Assembly (NCBI GenBank): GCA_964035015.1
Contig: OZ036015.1
Coordinates: forward strand, 7,559,018-7,623,017
Length of the DNA: 64,000 nucleotides
DNA from: Corallium rubrum
Lineage: Eukaryota; Cnidaria; Anthozoa; Scleralcyonacea; Coralliidae
Direction of reading: 5' to 3'
This document shows positions 9,827-21,800 of this stretch, piece by piece. The number at the start of each line of letters is the position of its first letter. Positions within the stretch are counted from its first letter, which is position 1. Below the pieces are notes generated by a model. It was not told the DNA's origin. It searched no databases and saw only the letters and a list, made by a program, of their open reading frames with translations. A program made the translations under genes and the position numbers.

Positions 9827-12800
9827 CATGTTCTAAGGATTTAGGGTGAAGGAAAATTCGAGTGTAGAATATATACATTTTAAGACCAAACCGGGAGCAG
9901 TTGCGGAAAAATGCAACTACACAGGCCCTCCGGCAGGAATTGAACCCACGACCTTGCGATTCTAGTGCAATGCTCTGACCACTGAGCCACGGAGGCCGTT
10001 GCCGAGAGCTTGATCGCGAGTTCTGTATATATAATGAGGTGGTAATGCCAGGAGAGAATTGGGTATATTATAAATGATATTGGGCATATCACTCGATTAC
10101 ATAGCATGTTCTAAGGATTTAGGGTGAAGGAAAATTCGAGTGTAGAATATATACATTTTAAGACCAAACCGGGAGCAGTTGCGAAAAATGAAACTACACA
10201 GGCCCTCCGGCAGGAATTGCAATTTCGCAACTGCTCCCGGTTTGGTCTTAAAATGTATATATTCTACACTCGAATTTTCCTTCACCCTAAATCCTTAGAA
10301 CATGCTATGTAATCGAGTGATATGCCCAATATCATTTATAATATACCCAATTCTCTCCTGGCATTACCACCTCATTATATATACAGAACTCGCGATCAAG
10401 CTCTCGGCAACGGCCTCCGTGGCGCAGTGGTCAGAGCATTGCACTAGAATCGCAAGGTCGTGGGTTCAATTCCTGCCGGAGGGCCTGTGTAGTTGCATTT
10501 TTCGCAACTGCTCCCGGTTTGGTCTTAAAATGTATATATTCTACACTCGAATTTTCCTTCACCCTAAATCCTTAGAACATGCTATGTAATCGAGTGATAT
10601 GCCCAATATCATTTATAATATACCCAATTCTCTCCTGGCATTACCACCTCATTATATATACAGAACTCGCGATCAAGCTCTCGGCAACGGCCTCCGTGGC
10701 TCAGTGGTCAGAGCATTGCACTAGAATCGCAAGGTCGTGGGTTCAATTCCTGCCGGAGGGCCTGTGTAGTTGCATTTTTCGCAACTGCTCGAGTTTGGTC
10801 TTAAAATGTATATATTCTACACTCGAATTTTCCTTCACCCTAAATCCTTAGAACATGCTATGTAATCGAGTGATATGCCCAATATCATTTATAATATACC
10901 CAATTCTCTCCTGGCATTACCACCTCATTATATATACAGAACTCGCGATCAAGCTCTCGGCAACGGCCTCCGTGGCTCAATGGTCAGAGCATTGCACTAG
11001 AATCGCAAGGTCGTGGGTTCAATTCCTGCCGGAGGGCCTGTGTAGTTGCATTTTTCGCAACTGCTCCCGGTTTGGTCTTAAAATGTATATATTCTACACT
11101 CGAATTTTCCTTCACCCTAAATCCTTAGAACATGCTATGTAATCGAGTGATATGCCCAATATCATTTATAATATACCCAATTCTCTCCTGGCATTACCAC
11201 CTCATTATATATACAGAACTCGCGATCAAGCTCTCGGCAACGGCCTCCGTGGCTCAGTGGTCAGAGCATTGCACTAGAATCGCAAGGTCGTGGGTTCAAT
11301 TCCTGCCGGAGGGCCTGTGTAGTTGCATTTTTCGCAACTGCTCCCGGTTTGGTCTTAAAATGTATATATTCTACACTCGAATTTTCCTTCACCCTAAATC
11401 CTTAGAACATGCTATGTAATCGAGTGATATGCTCAATATCATTTATAATATACCCAATTCTCTCCTGGCATTACCACCTCATTATATATACAGAACTCGC
11501 GATCAAGCTCTCGGCAACGGCCTCCGTGGCTCAGTGGTCAGAGCTTTGCACTAGAATCGCAAGGTCGTGGGTTCAATTCCTGCCGGAGGGCCTGTGTAGT
11601 TGCATTTTTCGCAACTGCTCCCGGTTTGGTCTTAAAATGTATATATTCTACACTCGAATTTTCCTTCACCCTAAATCCTTAGAACATGCTATGTAATCGA
11701 GTGATATGCCCAATATCATTTATAATATACCCAATTCTCTCCTGGCATTACCACCTCATTATATATACAGAACTCGCGATCAAGCTCTCGGCAACGGCCT
11801 CCGTGGCTCAGTGGTCAGAGCATTGCACTAGAATCGCAAGGTCGTGGGTTCAATTCCTGCCGGAGGGCCTGTGTAGTTGCATTTTTCGCAACTGCTCCCG
11901 GTTTGGTCTTAAAATGTATATATTCTACACTCGAATTTTCCTTCACCCTAAATCCTTAGAACATGCTACTATGTAATTGAGTGAAATGCCCAATATCAGT
12001 TATAATCTTTATATATACATTCTGGGTTCTTGGCTGTCAACACACAACTGAACAACCCAAAAATACTCAAAGTCAAAGCATAGCAAAATAATGTTTTTCA
12101 TGGCAAAATAATGAAAATGTAATGCACATGCCTTATACTAAACTGAATTTCCCCAAGGGGAGCTGACAATTTCAAAGATGACAATGTAATTATGATTATA
12201 TTTAATAAAGGCACTGCACTCAGTGGCAGATACAGGATTTTTGCAAGAGGGGTGACTATAAGGTGCTCAGTTGTTTCTTTCAGAATATTCAACAAGAGCG
12301 TGCGGGGGGAGGGGTGGCAAAACAGGCAATACTACGTAGGGGCAGGGGAGCGCCGAAGGTGCGACAAACTTCCAGGGGGTCCAGGGGCATGCTTCCCTAG
12401 AAAATTTTGAATTTTAGAGTCTCTGAAGTAGCATTTCCTGCATTTTGAGGGGGATTTGAAAGAGTTTTGAAGGATATAAATTAGCAAACAAAATACCCAA
12501 ATATATGAATACACTATACCATACAAGGTATACATCATGTAGGAGGACATGTCGTCATTGTCGTGGACTCATGGGGATATGTTTTATTAGTTTATGTTCC
12601 AAAATTACTATGTATATTCAGATTTCAGATTGAGATTGTATACAATACATCTATATAATCATGATACTGTTTTAAAATTGGAGTTTCAAATTTACAAGAT
12701 ATTAGCGTATCATGATGTCCAAACTTATTGCAAAGGAGAGGCCATAGCTACGGCCTGTATCAATAAGCATTGTTATACAATATTCTTTATGCATATTTTA

Positions 12801-15800
12801 CACACGAGTGACTGTTGTGATTTGTATAAACAGCTGCTAGTGTATCGCTGTATGAATCCTGTATTGGTTGGGACAGGGAATCACCCCCCCCCCCCCTGTA
12901 TCTGACCCTGGCACTGCAATGCTGTGGTGGAACAGCAACACAGCAAGCCAGTGCATGTGAGAACAGTTTGTTCTGAGGATTTTGGGTGAAGGAAAATTCG
13001 AGTGTAGAATATATACATTATAAGACCAAACCGGGACCAGTTGCGAAAAATGCAACTACACAGGCCTTCTGGCCGGAATTGAACCCACGACCATGCGATT
13101 CTAGTGCAATGCTCTGACCAATGGGCCGCGGAGGGCGTTGCCGAGAGCTTGATCGCGAGATCTGTTATATAATGACGTGGTAATGCCAGGAGAGAATTGG
13201 GTATATTATAAGTAATATTGGGCCTTTCACTCGATTTCATAGCGTGTTCTGAGGATTTTGGGTGAAGGAAAATTCGAGTGTAGAATATATACATTTTAAG
13301 ACCATGTGGTGAGAACTTACTTTCATATCCAGAATGCATCATCAGTTTTGTCATGCCAGTCTTGTATTTCTCTACAGATGGTGTGTTCCAGTTTGTGCTA
13401 GCACTGAAGAATGATCCTAATGGTTTGTTTTGACTTCGACATGCAATGGTTTTAGGATACAACTCCACAGCATCTTCAAATAATTTTGCATGTTTGGCAA
13501 CTTCAACTATTTTCTACAACAAAAAAATGAACTTTATTTATACTGGATAACCCTATCAGTCATATCTAAACTGTTCTCTCTAGAGGTCCAGTAAGGACCA
13601 TCCTTCATTGATCCAGTTTCACTACAGAAGGAAACCAGAGTAAACTAAACTAACTTTATTTATACTGGATAACTCTATTCGTCATATCTAAACTGTTCTC
13701 TCTAGAGGTCCAGTAAGGACCATCCCTCATTGATCCAATGTTACTCCAGAAGGAAACCAGAGTAAACTAAACTAACTTTATTTATACTGGATAACCCTAT
13801 CAGTCATATCTAAACTGTTCTCTCCAGAGGTCCAGTAAGGACCATCCCTCATTGATCCAATGTTACTACAGAAGGAAACCAGAGTAAACTGAACTAACTT
13901 TATTTATACTGGATAACTCTATCAGTCATATCTAGTAAACTGTTCTCTCTAGAGGTCCAGTAAGAACCATACTTCATTGATCCAGTGTTACTACAGAAGG
14001 AAACCAGAGTAAACTAAACCTAACTTTATTTATACTGGATAACTCTATCAGTCATACCTAAACTGTTCTCTCTAGACAGGCATTCTGGAATTCCGCGATG
14101 CCGCGATTTCGCGGAATCAGCTCAAAATCGCGGAATTCCGCGGAATTCTGTTTAAATCGCGGAATCGCGCGGAATTTAAACTTTGACAAAGTATTTTTTT
14201 TATTTTTCTCCTAAATTCACAAAAAAATATATTTGTGCAGTCTGATAAAGGACGTTTACTGTAAAATAAAAGCTTTTCGAACAGAAATTTCCTTCAAAGT
14301 AGAAGGACTTGCACTTTCATTGACTTTCATCGTGCCACTAAGGGCTGTTTTCCACTAGGCGAAATATTCCGCGCGGAGCGAAATTTTTCTTTGTCTTTTT
14401 ACATTCAGTCTGCCTGAGAGCTCACAAAACAAAGAAAAATTCCGCTCCGCGCGGAAAATTCCGCCAAGTGGAAAACAGCCTTAACATTTCCTAGTATTTT
14501 TTGAAATTCCTAGTAATATTCCTGCAACTATACTTCCGGTTCACGCGAAACTAAAACAAAAATGCGACACTGATATAGTTTTGGCTATGTTATACGATAC
14601 TGATATAGTTTTGGCTGTTCAATAATGTTGGCATGGATAAATATGTTGTAAAAACATTGGCAGAGGGTCCAAAGGCGAAGCCCAAATCTCACCTTGCTGT
14701 CAATATCAACGCAATACAGCGAGCAAGCAAATACCCCAAGGGTACTTTTCACGTTGACGACGGTCTGCTGTTTTGTTCAAAGTGTAATATTGTAGTTGAT
14801 CATGTAAGAAAATCTACAGTAGATGACCACTTAAAATCAAAGGGTCATAACAAAGCAAATTCTATTGGAAAGCAGAAGTCTATCAAAACTGCATTGAAAG
14901 CTACAACTAACGCGAAGGAGGAGAAAATTAAGGTTTGCCACGAGTGGATATATGCATGTGCTGCAGCAAATATTCCACTGTTAAAATCTGATAACCCAAG
15001 TCTACGTGAGTTTTTGACCACAAGGGTACAAAATGGTGGCGCTATTCCTGGATCTTCTCAGTTACGAGATGAATATCTTTTTGATGTATACTTGGTGGAG
15101 AAAGAAGAATTAAAGCAGAAACTTAGTGGGAAAAAGGTTGCTTTGTTGACTGATGAACTGAGTGATGATGAGGGACGTTATGTGATGGATGTTCTAGCAG
15201 TTATTCTTGACTTTGATGAGCTATCGCCTCATGGAAATACTTGTGCATATTTACTGGATACGCACTTTTTGACAAGTACAACCAACGTGACAGTTTCTCA
15301 GACAGTCATCAAAGTCGTAAATGACTGTAATATTTCCTTTGATGATGTTCTCATATTTAATTCTGATAATGTGGCCTACATGAAGAAGGCATTTTCGTCG
15401 ACACTTTCAGTGATTTTCCCAAACTGTGTGCATATCACTTGCCATAGTCACATTGTTAATCTCGTTATTTCAGACTTCAAGAAAACTTTTCCTGAAGTAA
15501 CGGAGTTTGTCAAGTTGTTCAGAAACCTGTTTTACGTACCAAGTGGCAGAAAAAGCAGATTTTTAAACTTTTTGCGCAAAATCACCACTGAAAACGAGTC
15601 TGTGTCTATGCCCCCAAACCCAACAACAAAAAGCTGGAGTGCTTGGTTGGATTCAGTTTTGTATCATGCAGACCGTTTCATGCGCTACGGAGATTTTATC
15701 TCATCAGAGCTCGATCTTGCTGGACAACCTTCTAATTCTTTGTTAAGGTTGGATGAAATATTTAAAGATGAGATGCATCTGTTAAAACTAAAGATTCAAA

Positions 15801-18800
15801 TGGCTTTCATCAAAAACAAAGCACCAACCTTACTTATCTATCTGGACTACTTTCAAATGAAAGTTCCTCATGTTACTCAGGCTTACAATAAAATGAATCA
15901 GCTACTGGATTACTTAAAGGAAAACACAAATGTGGATTTTAATGATCTTCCAGATTCATTCCATGATTTAGTCTTAGAGATAGACGAACAGGATGTTTTG
16001 GAGTGGCAGTTTGAAAGCGCTTTCAAACAAGCAGAAGCAAAGCTTCGGAAGTACATTGTTGATGGAGGACAACCAGCGTCTGATTTTCTGAAGGAAGTTA
16101 GAATTCTTGACCCACGTAACATTGTCTCCTCATCAAAACTTCACAGTTCATACAGCAATATCCCTGGATTTAAAGACACCGTCACCAATGAAGAATGGCA
16201 GAAATATGTTAATATTCTAGGACCTGATGCTGTGTCAGAAAGTGAACATGGTAAGGTAGACCTGAAACTATTTTGGAAGTCCAATGCCAATGAACTTCCA
16301 GAACTTTACAAGTTTGCCTCTTGCTATTGCACTGGAACATTGGGATCATATGATGTTGAAAGATCATTTAGTTCATATAATTCTATTCTTGATTCAAAGA
16401 GAAGGAATTTAAATGAACAAACGCTCAAGGCAATACATTTTCTTAACTGGAATTTAAGAGTGAAAAATTCCATCAGAGAGGAAAGTACGACACCTAAACC
16501 AGTACATGAAGTTACAAAGAAGTCTTCACGTCACCTGAGCACAAAGTTACCAAAACCATGCCCACCACCTATTAGTGTTACCAAACAAGATCAAGATGAA
16601 GAAGGAAGATGTCAGGAGAAATCTGAGGTTCTTCACGCGTCTCCAAGTACCAGTAATACAACTCCGCAACTGACATCAATCAGAGGAGCACTTGATGTAC
16701 GAAAAACCAAGTTATGCAGTCAACCACTTACCAACCAAGAAAACAGAAGCCAAGAGAAAGTTACTATCCATAATAGTCCTCCTAGATCCAAAATTGCAAC
16801 CCCGAGACACATTTCAATCCAAGAGGCAATAAAACAGAAGTCTGTCCATGATTCAAAATGTTGTTACCTTTGTCAGAGAGAAGTGTCATATGGACACAAG
16901 TGCAGCGAATGTAAAAGAATTGTTTGCACGTTTCCAGCATGTTGCTCTATCGAGGAAACATCCAATGATGTACTTCATATTTGTACGGCTTGCAGAGGTG
17001 CTATTGCTAAGGAAAAGGAAAAACAGCCAAGTAGGAACAAGAGAAAGTCAAAGAGTCTAAATGATAGCACGACCCAAAGGCAAACGAAAGTTAGCAGGAA
17101 AGGAAAAATTAATGAGACAGTTTCCAGTACAAAGGAAATTTCTTGTGGAGTAAGTACCAGCAAAGAGGGAACAGGAGACATCACACCTCGCAACCTAACA
17201 AGTGGAATGTATGTCCGTGTAAAGTTAACAGCACCAAGAGCCCAAGACCCAAAGATGTTTTATGGGGTTATACTAAAGGCAGAGCAAGAAGACATTGAAG
17301 TACGTTTCATGAGAGAGATAAAAGCCTCCGGTAGTAACACATGTTATTTTGTCTGGCCAGATATAGATGATGAAAGCTGGATTTCCAACGGTGATATTGT
17401 TGAAACTTTGGCATGCCCAATTATAGACAAAAGGGGCCACTACCACTTTTCCTCGTAATAACGAAACGGTTTTAGTTTAATAACTATTGACATTAGTAAT
17501 GGTACATAGCATAGCAAAGGTTTTGATGAAAACATTTAATTATGTGATAACGATGAATTATGTTTTTTTAGAGAAATATTTTGGTGTTATGTTGGGACTC
17601 TATAAATATGTCAGATTTTATATGAAACAGAACTTTTATTCCTCTTTCTAATGGTTAAATTTCTTACTATCTGAATTTACATGCCATACAATTACTGTTT
17701 ACTAATTACAGCTGTAGAAATTGATATTTATCTTAGAAACGTATAATTTTTCCCCCGCGGAATTTCATATTTTGGCCGCGGAATTTCTCATTTTGACCGC
17801 GGAATGTCTCATTTTGGCCGCGGAATTGACCTCAAAAATACCGCGGAATTTTCTATTTTTGCCCGCGGAATTCCAGAATGCCTGTCTAGAGGTCCAGTAA
17901 GAACCATCCTTCATTGATCCAGTGTTACTACAGAAGGAAACCAGAGTAAACTGAACTAACTTTATTTATACTGGATAACTCTATCAGTCATACCTAAACT
18001 GTTCTCTCTAGAGGTCCAGTACAGAAGGAAACCAGAGTAAACTAAATTAACTTTATTTATACTGGATAACTTTATCAGTCATATCTAAACTGTTCTCTCT
18101 AGAGGTCCAGTAAGGACCATCCTTCATTGATCCAGTGTTAATTTACTACAGAAGGAAACCAGAGTAAACTAAACTAACTTTACTTATACTGTGTTTTTTA
18201 ATTTATACTTGGATCAGAGTATCCAAACACGGAAAATTCCCACCGAAACAATTTTTTGAAAATGTCGGACAGTATATCATATTCACTTGTGATAATTTTA
18301 TAAAAGAAATACCAAATGTTTTTTTCCGTGTTTGGAGACTCTTATCCACCAAACACTTGGGAAATTGTTTGACTTTCGAAAAGCTAAAAACAATCACCTA
18401 CAGCTCGTGTTTCATTATGCTTTTCTCCAGTCTTGCAATTACCCGCGTGTTTGGATCAGAGTATCCAAACACGGAAAACCATTTGGTATTTTAATCAGTC
18501 ATATCTAAACTGTTCTCTGTAGAGGTCCCGTTCCAAAGACTTAGAATATATTCATTATCTTACCACATCGTAATCAGGAGCATCCTCATCTTCACTTAAG
18601 GTTACTTTAAACTGTGAGAACCACAAACTAACTGCAATATTTGGAGAGCTATACGAGCGCACTTGATGCCACCATAATTGAGGATTATATAAAACATCAC
18701 CAGCTTCTAATACAACCTGCAACACATTTACAAAATGCAATTGAGCGTACGTTATGTAACCCTTCAAGAAATGCAATACAGTGGAGCCTCGCTATAGCGT

Positions 18801-21800
18801 GCATCATTATAAGGCGCGACTCGGTATAACGCGGTTTATCCTTGGACCACAAAAATTTTTCTTTGCCTGGTTATTATGATCACTAGAGACAATTTGAATG
18901 ATCTTAACAATTGCTGAGCGTCTTGAATGATCGTGACTCTGGTGAATTCAACGCAGATGACATGTCTAACTTAGCACAAGTATTTGGTGAATCGTTTTCC
19001 GCAGAAGAGGTGAACGCATGGCTCAACGTTGACGAGAATGAAGCGATTTCTTCTCAAATCACAGAGGACGACATCATCAGTAGCGTAGTAGAAGGACCAG
19101 TACCAGAAAGTGACAGTGAAGATGAAGAGGAGGCAGAGCCGATCCCGTCAATGAAGTCTGTGGTGCAGAGCATAGAGACAACGCTGAAGTGGGCCGAATC
19201 GCAGGAGAACTCTGCCGCTGTAACTATTTTTCATCTTAGGGCCTGTTTATATGATCCCGGTGTACCGGGACGGGATGGCAGCCGGGATGATTTTGATGTA
19301 TTGAAATAAGTCACGGTCTTTGATTATGTGCATTGGAAAGCCTTCGCCTACATTTTTCAAGGCCTAGATTACTAAATAACTTCAACAAAAGCCATTTTCA
19401 ATTGCCACAATCATTCACTTTTAACTTTAGGATCAGATCAACAAAATCTGAGTTTCTTCAGGCATCGCGTGCTTTTTCTGTTTTACGTGCTGACTTATTT
19501 CAATACATCAAAATCATCCCGGCTGCCATCCCGTCCCTAAACACCGGGATCATATAAACAGACCCTTAGAAATTTGTTACATCAGGCTAAAGTCGAAGCA
19601 CGAAAAAGTTGCCTATTTAAATATTGGTTTTGTATGTATTTAATACTGATAGTCTGATATTCACTAGATAATATAACAAGATGAATAACATAACAGAAAA
19701 TGCGTGTTGATTTTATTACAGACGTTATAAGGACCCAACAGAAAGTGCTTCTGGTAGTATCCAAGCTTGTTCCCAGTACTCTTTTCACAATATTGCACCA
19801 GGACCGAGTAGGAAGTGTACTGGGAACGAGATTTACCCAATAACTCGCAATAACGCACTTCATCTATAACGCGGTCTCCACTATGGACCCCAACTACCGC
19901 GCTATAGTGAGGCTCCACTGTAGTACTGCTGACCTCTCCTACCAACACCGGAGTGATTATCAGCTGTGAGCACCACTGAGAAATATTATAGCTACAATTT
20001 TAAAGTCCCAATACTACTTTGTCCCCCCCCCCCCCCTTCAATGTTTTCTCCCAACCTCATACCCACGGCCTTCTCTGCTTTCAAAATGGCAAGATGAGAA
20101 GACCCTGGCAAAGGCTGGTCACGTGGTTCAAGATGCTTGGAGTATTTGGTCATGTGGATAATTTGAGCTTTGCCCATCCTGGGGCGAGCGGTTGATTTGG
20201 TTCTAAGGTTCTTATAAATGTAGAAGGTTGTTGCAAGTCCTGTAACGTTAAATTCGAGCAGTAAATAAATTAGATATACTGTACATGTATTTCAAAATTT
20301 ACAACATTTATATACTGGATAATTCATATTTGTTGCCGTCAATCACCAGAAATGAAGCCGAAGGTGCATGACAAACGATTATAAACTGATAAACAGAAAC
20401 CCACTTTCAATAGAACTACTGCGGTTTAATACAGGTACTGCTACATACACTTAAAATATTCGAATGCTGTTGATTGTTGGAAGTTTATTTACCGTCCAGT
20501 ATAGCACATTTATGTTTCTTGTCAACACGTTTGGGATTTGTGGAAATTTAATTGTTGTATCTGTTGATTTGTACTCAAACAGCATATTCGAATCTGCTGT
20601 CCTCATTGACTTTGAGGTTGTAATTTAATACAAATATTCGATCAACAACAATACTACGATTGACGAACATTATAGATTAGCACTGAAGACTTTGGCTTTG
20701 TATATTTCTAAACTTTTTAAATTAGATTTGGAAAGTCCAGAAACCGAAATATTAAACACTTCTTTCATAATAAAGCAAATATGTTGTAGTGTAGACGCTT
20801 CTTACTAAAGATGGTCATTAACTGATTTTATAAATTTGTTAAGAGAATGTCTTGTTATTTGTACGGTTTTTGTTATTCTTGGTTGCTTAAATAGTTCACT
20901 GAATAACAAACTATACTTGTTTATCAGTGACTGTACTGCACCCCCCGATACAGTGTGAGTCACTCATCAAAATATTCCAAAATTATTGGTGTCATGTGAC
21001 CAGCCTTTGCCAGGGTCTTCTCTCCACCCCGCCATTTTGAGAAGACCCTGGGTACGAGGTTGGTTTTCTCCATGGATTGGACCATTTTTAACATGGACCC
21101 CATGGCAACACCACTGCCCAAGGCACCAAATATAACAGTGTTCACACACACAGCCAGACCTAATAGCAACACACCATTTCCCCCCCCCCCCCATCATGCA
21201 AATGTTATACCTCGTGAAATGGCACCCCTGCAATTCTTGGGTACTTCTTTAGATCCACTTTCTCAGGGTCAATTGGTGACAATCCAGGCACCGTCAAATA
21301 TTCGTCTGAATGAAGATGTGAACTGTACGATGAATTTGTAATCAATAACACCTTCGTTCCTGACAGAACAGTCAGAAGATTCTCGTAACCATCTTGATGA
21401 AGCACGTACGTTGTATTCCCACTGCTATACAACAAATGTATACTAGATATTCTCGATGATAATTCCTCACATTGTAAACAATATGGCACAGGAATATCTT
21501 TGGTTAAATTACTTTGTGGAAAGGCACTATCCAGATACACTTCGTGCGTTTGATAAATATCAAAAAATTCATTCAACTTTAATGTCTTTTTAATGGGAAA
21601 CATCTGTTCATATCTTTTAGTAAAATCAACTTCAAATAAAACATCGCCATATTTCATTCGCATATAAGATTCATTTTTCCAATGTTCAAAAGCTGGCCAT
21701 TGCTTGCTCACTCCTCTCATAATAAGAGGCTTTCTTTTACGGATAAAATGATCGTAAAAATCTTTTCCATTCGGGAAGTAATCCAATTCATCGATTTCTC

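Larger units (their letters stand above)
14077..17884 (+). mobile_element. Apparently intact hAT-superfamily transposon
   Basis: 3808 bp bounded by inverted repeats of at least 20 bp (CAGGCATTCTGGAATTCCGC at both ends, inverted). Both sides have TCTAGA (14071-14076, 17885-17890). The uninterrupted satellite units contain CTCTCTAGAGGTCC at the same place, so a 6-bp palindromic duplication is directly visible. Subterminal CCGCGGAATT motifs repeat on both sides. It has one transposase ORF without breaks. Perfect ends plus an open ORF suggest recent insertion. Confidence 0.9.
13525..18530. repeat. 122-bp satellite array inside an intron
   Basis: Units of about 122 bp (AACTTTATTTATACTGGATA, then CAGTCATATCTAAACTG, TTCTCTCTAGAGGTCCAGTA, GAAGGAAACCAGAGTAAAC). 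About four units precede and about two and a half follow a hAT transposon at 14077-17884, and a MITE (18204-18478) splits the last unit. The array lies in the 5-kb intron between JmjC-AKR exons 2 and 3. Confidence 0.85.
18779..19920 (+). mobile_element. Tigger/pogo-like relic, internally deleted
   Basis: Ends CAGTGGAGCCTCGCTATAGCG-like and its inverted CTATAGTGAGGCTCCACTG, flanked by TA on both sides (18777-18778, 19921-19922), the mark of Tc1/mariner-pogo. About 1.1 kb remains, with only the C-terminal part of a transposase reading frame. A MITE is nested at 19239-19565. Confidence 0.8.

Noticed and set aside
10302..11976. Six near-identical 95-residue ORFs (LCNRVICPISF type)
   Set aside because: They cover the tRNA-like 277-bp unit; conservation is due to recent duplication, not coding selection.
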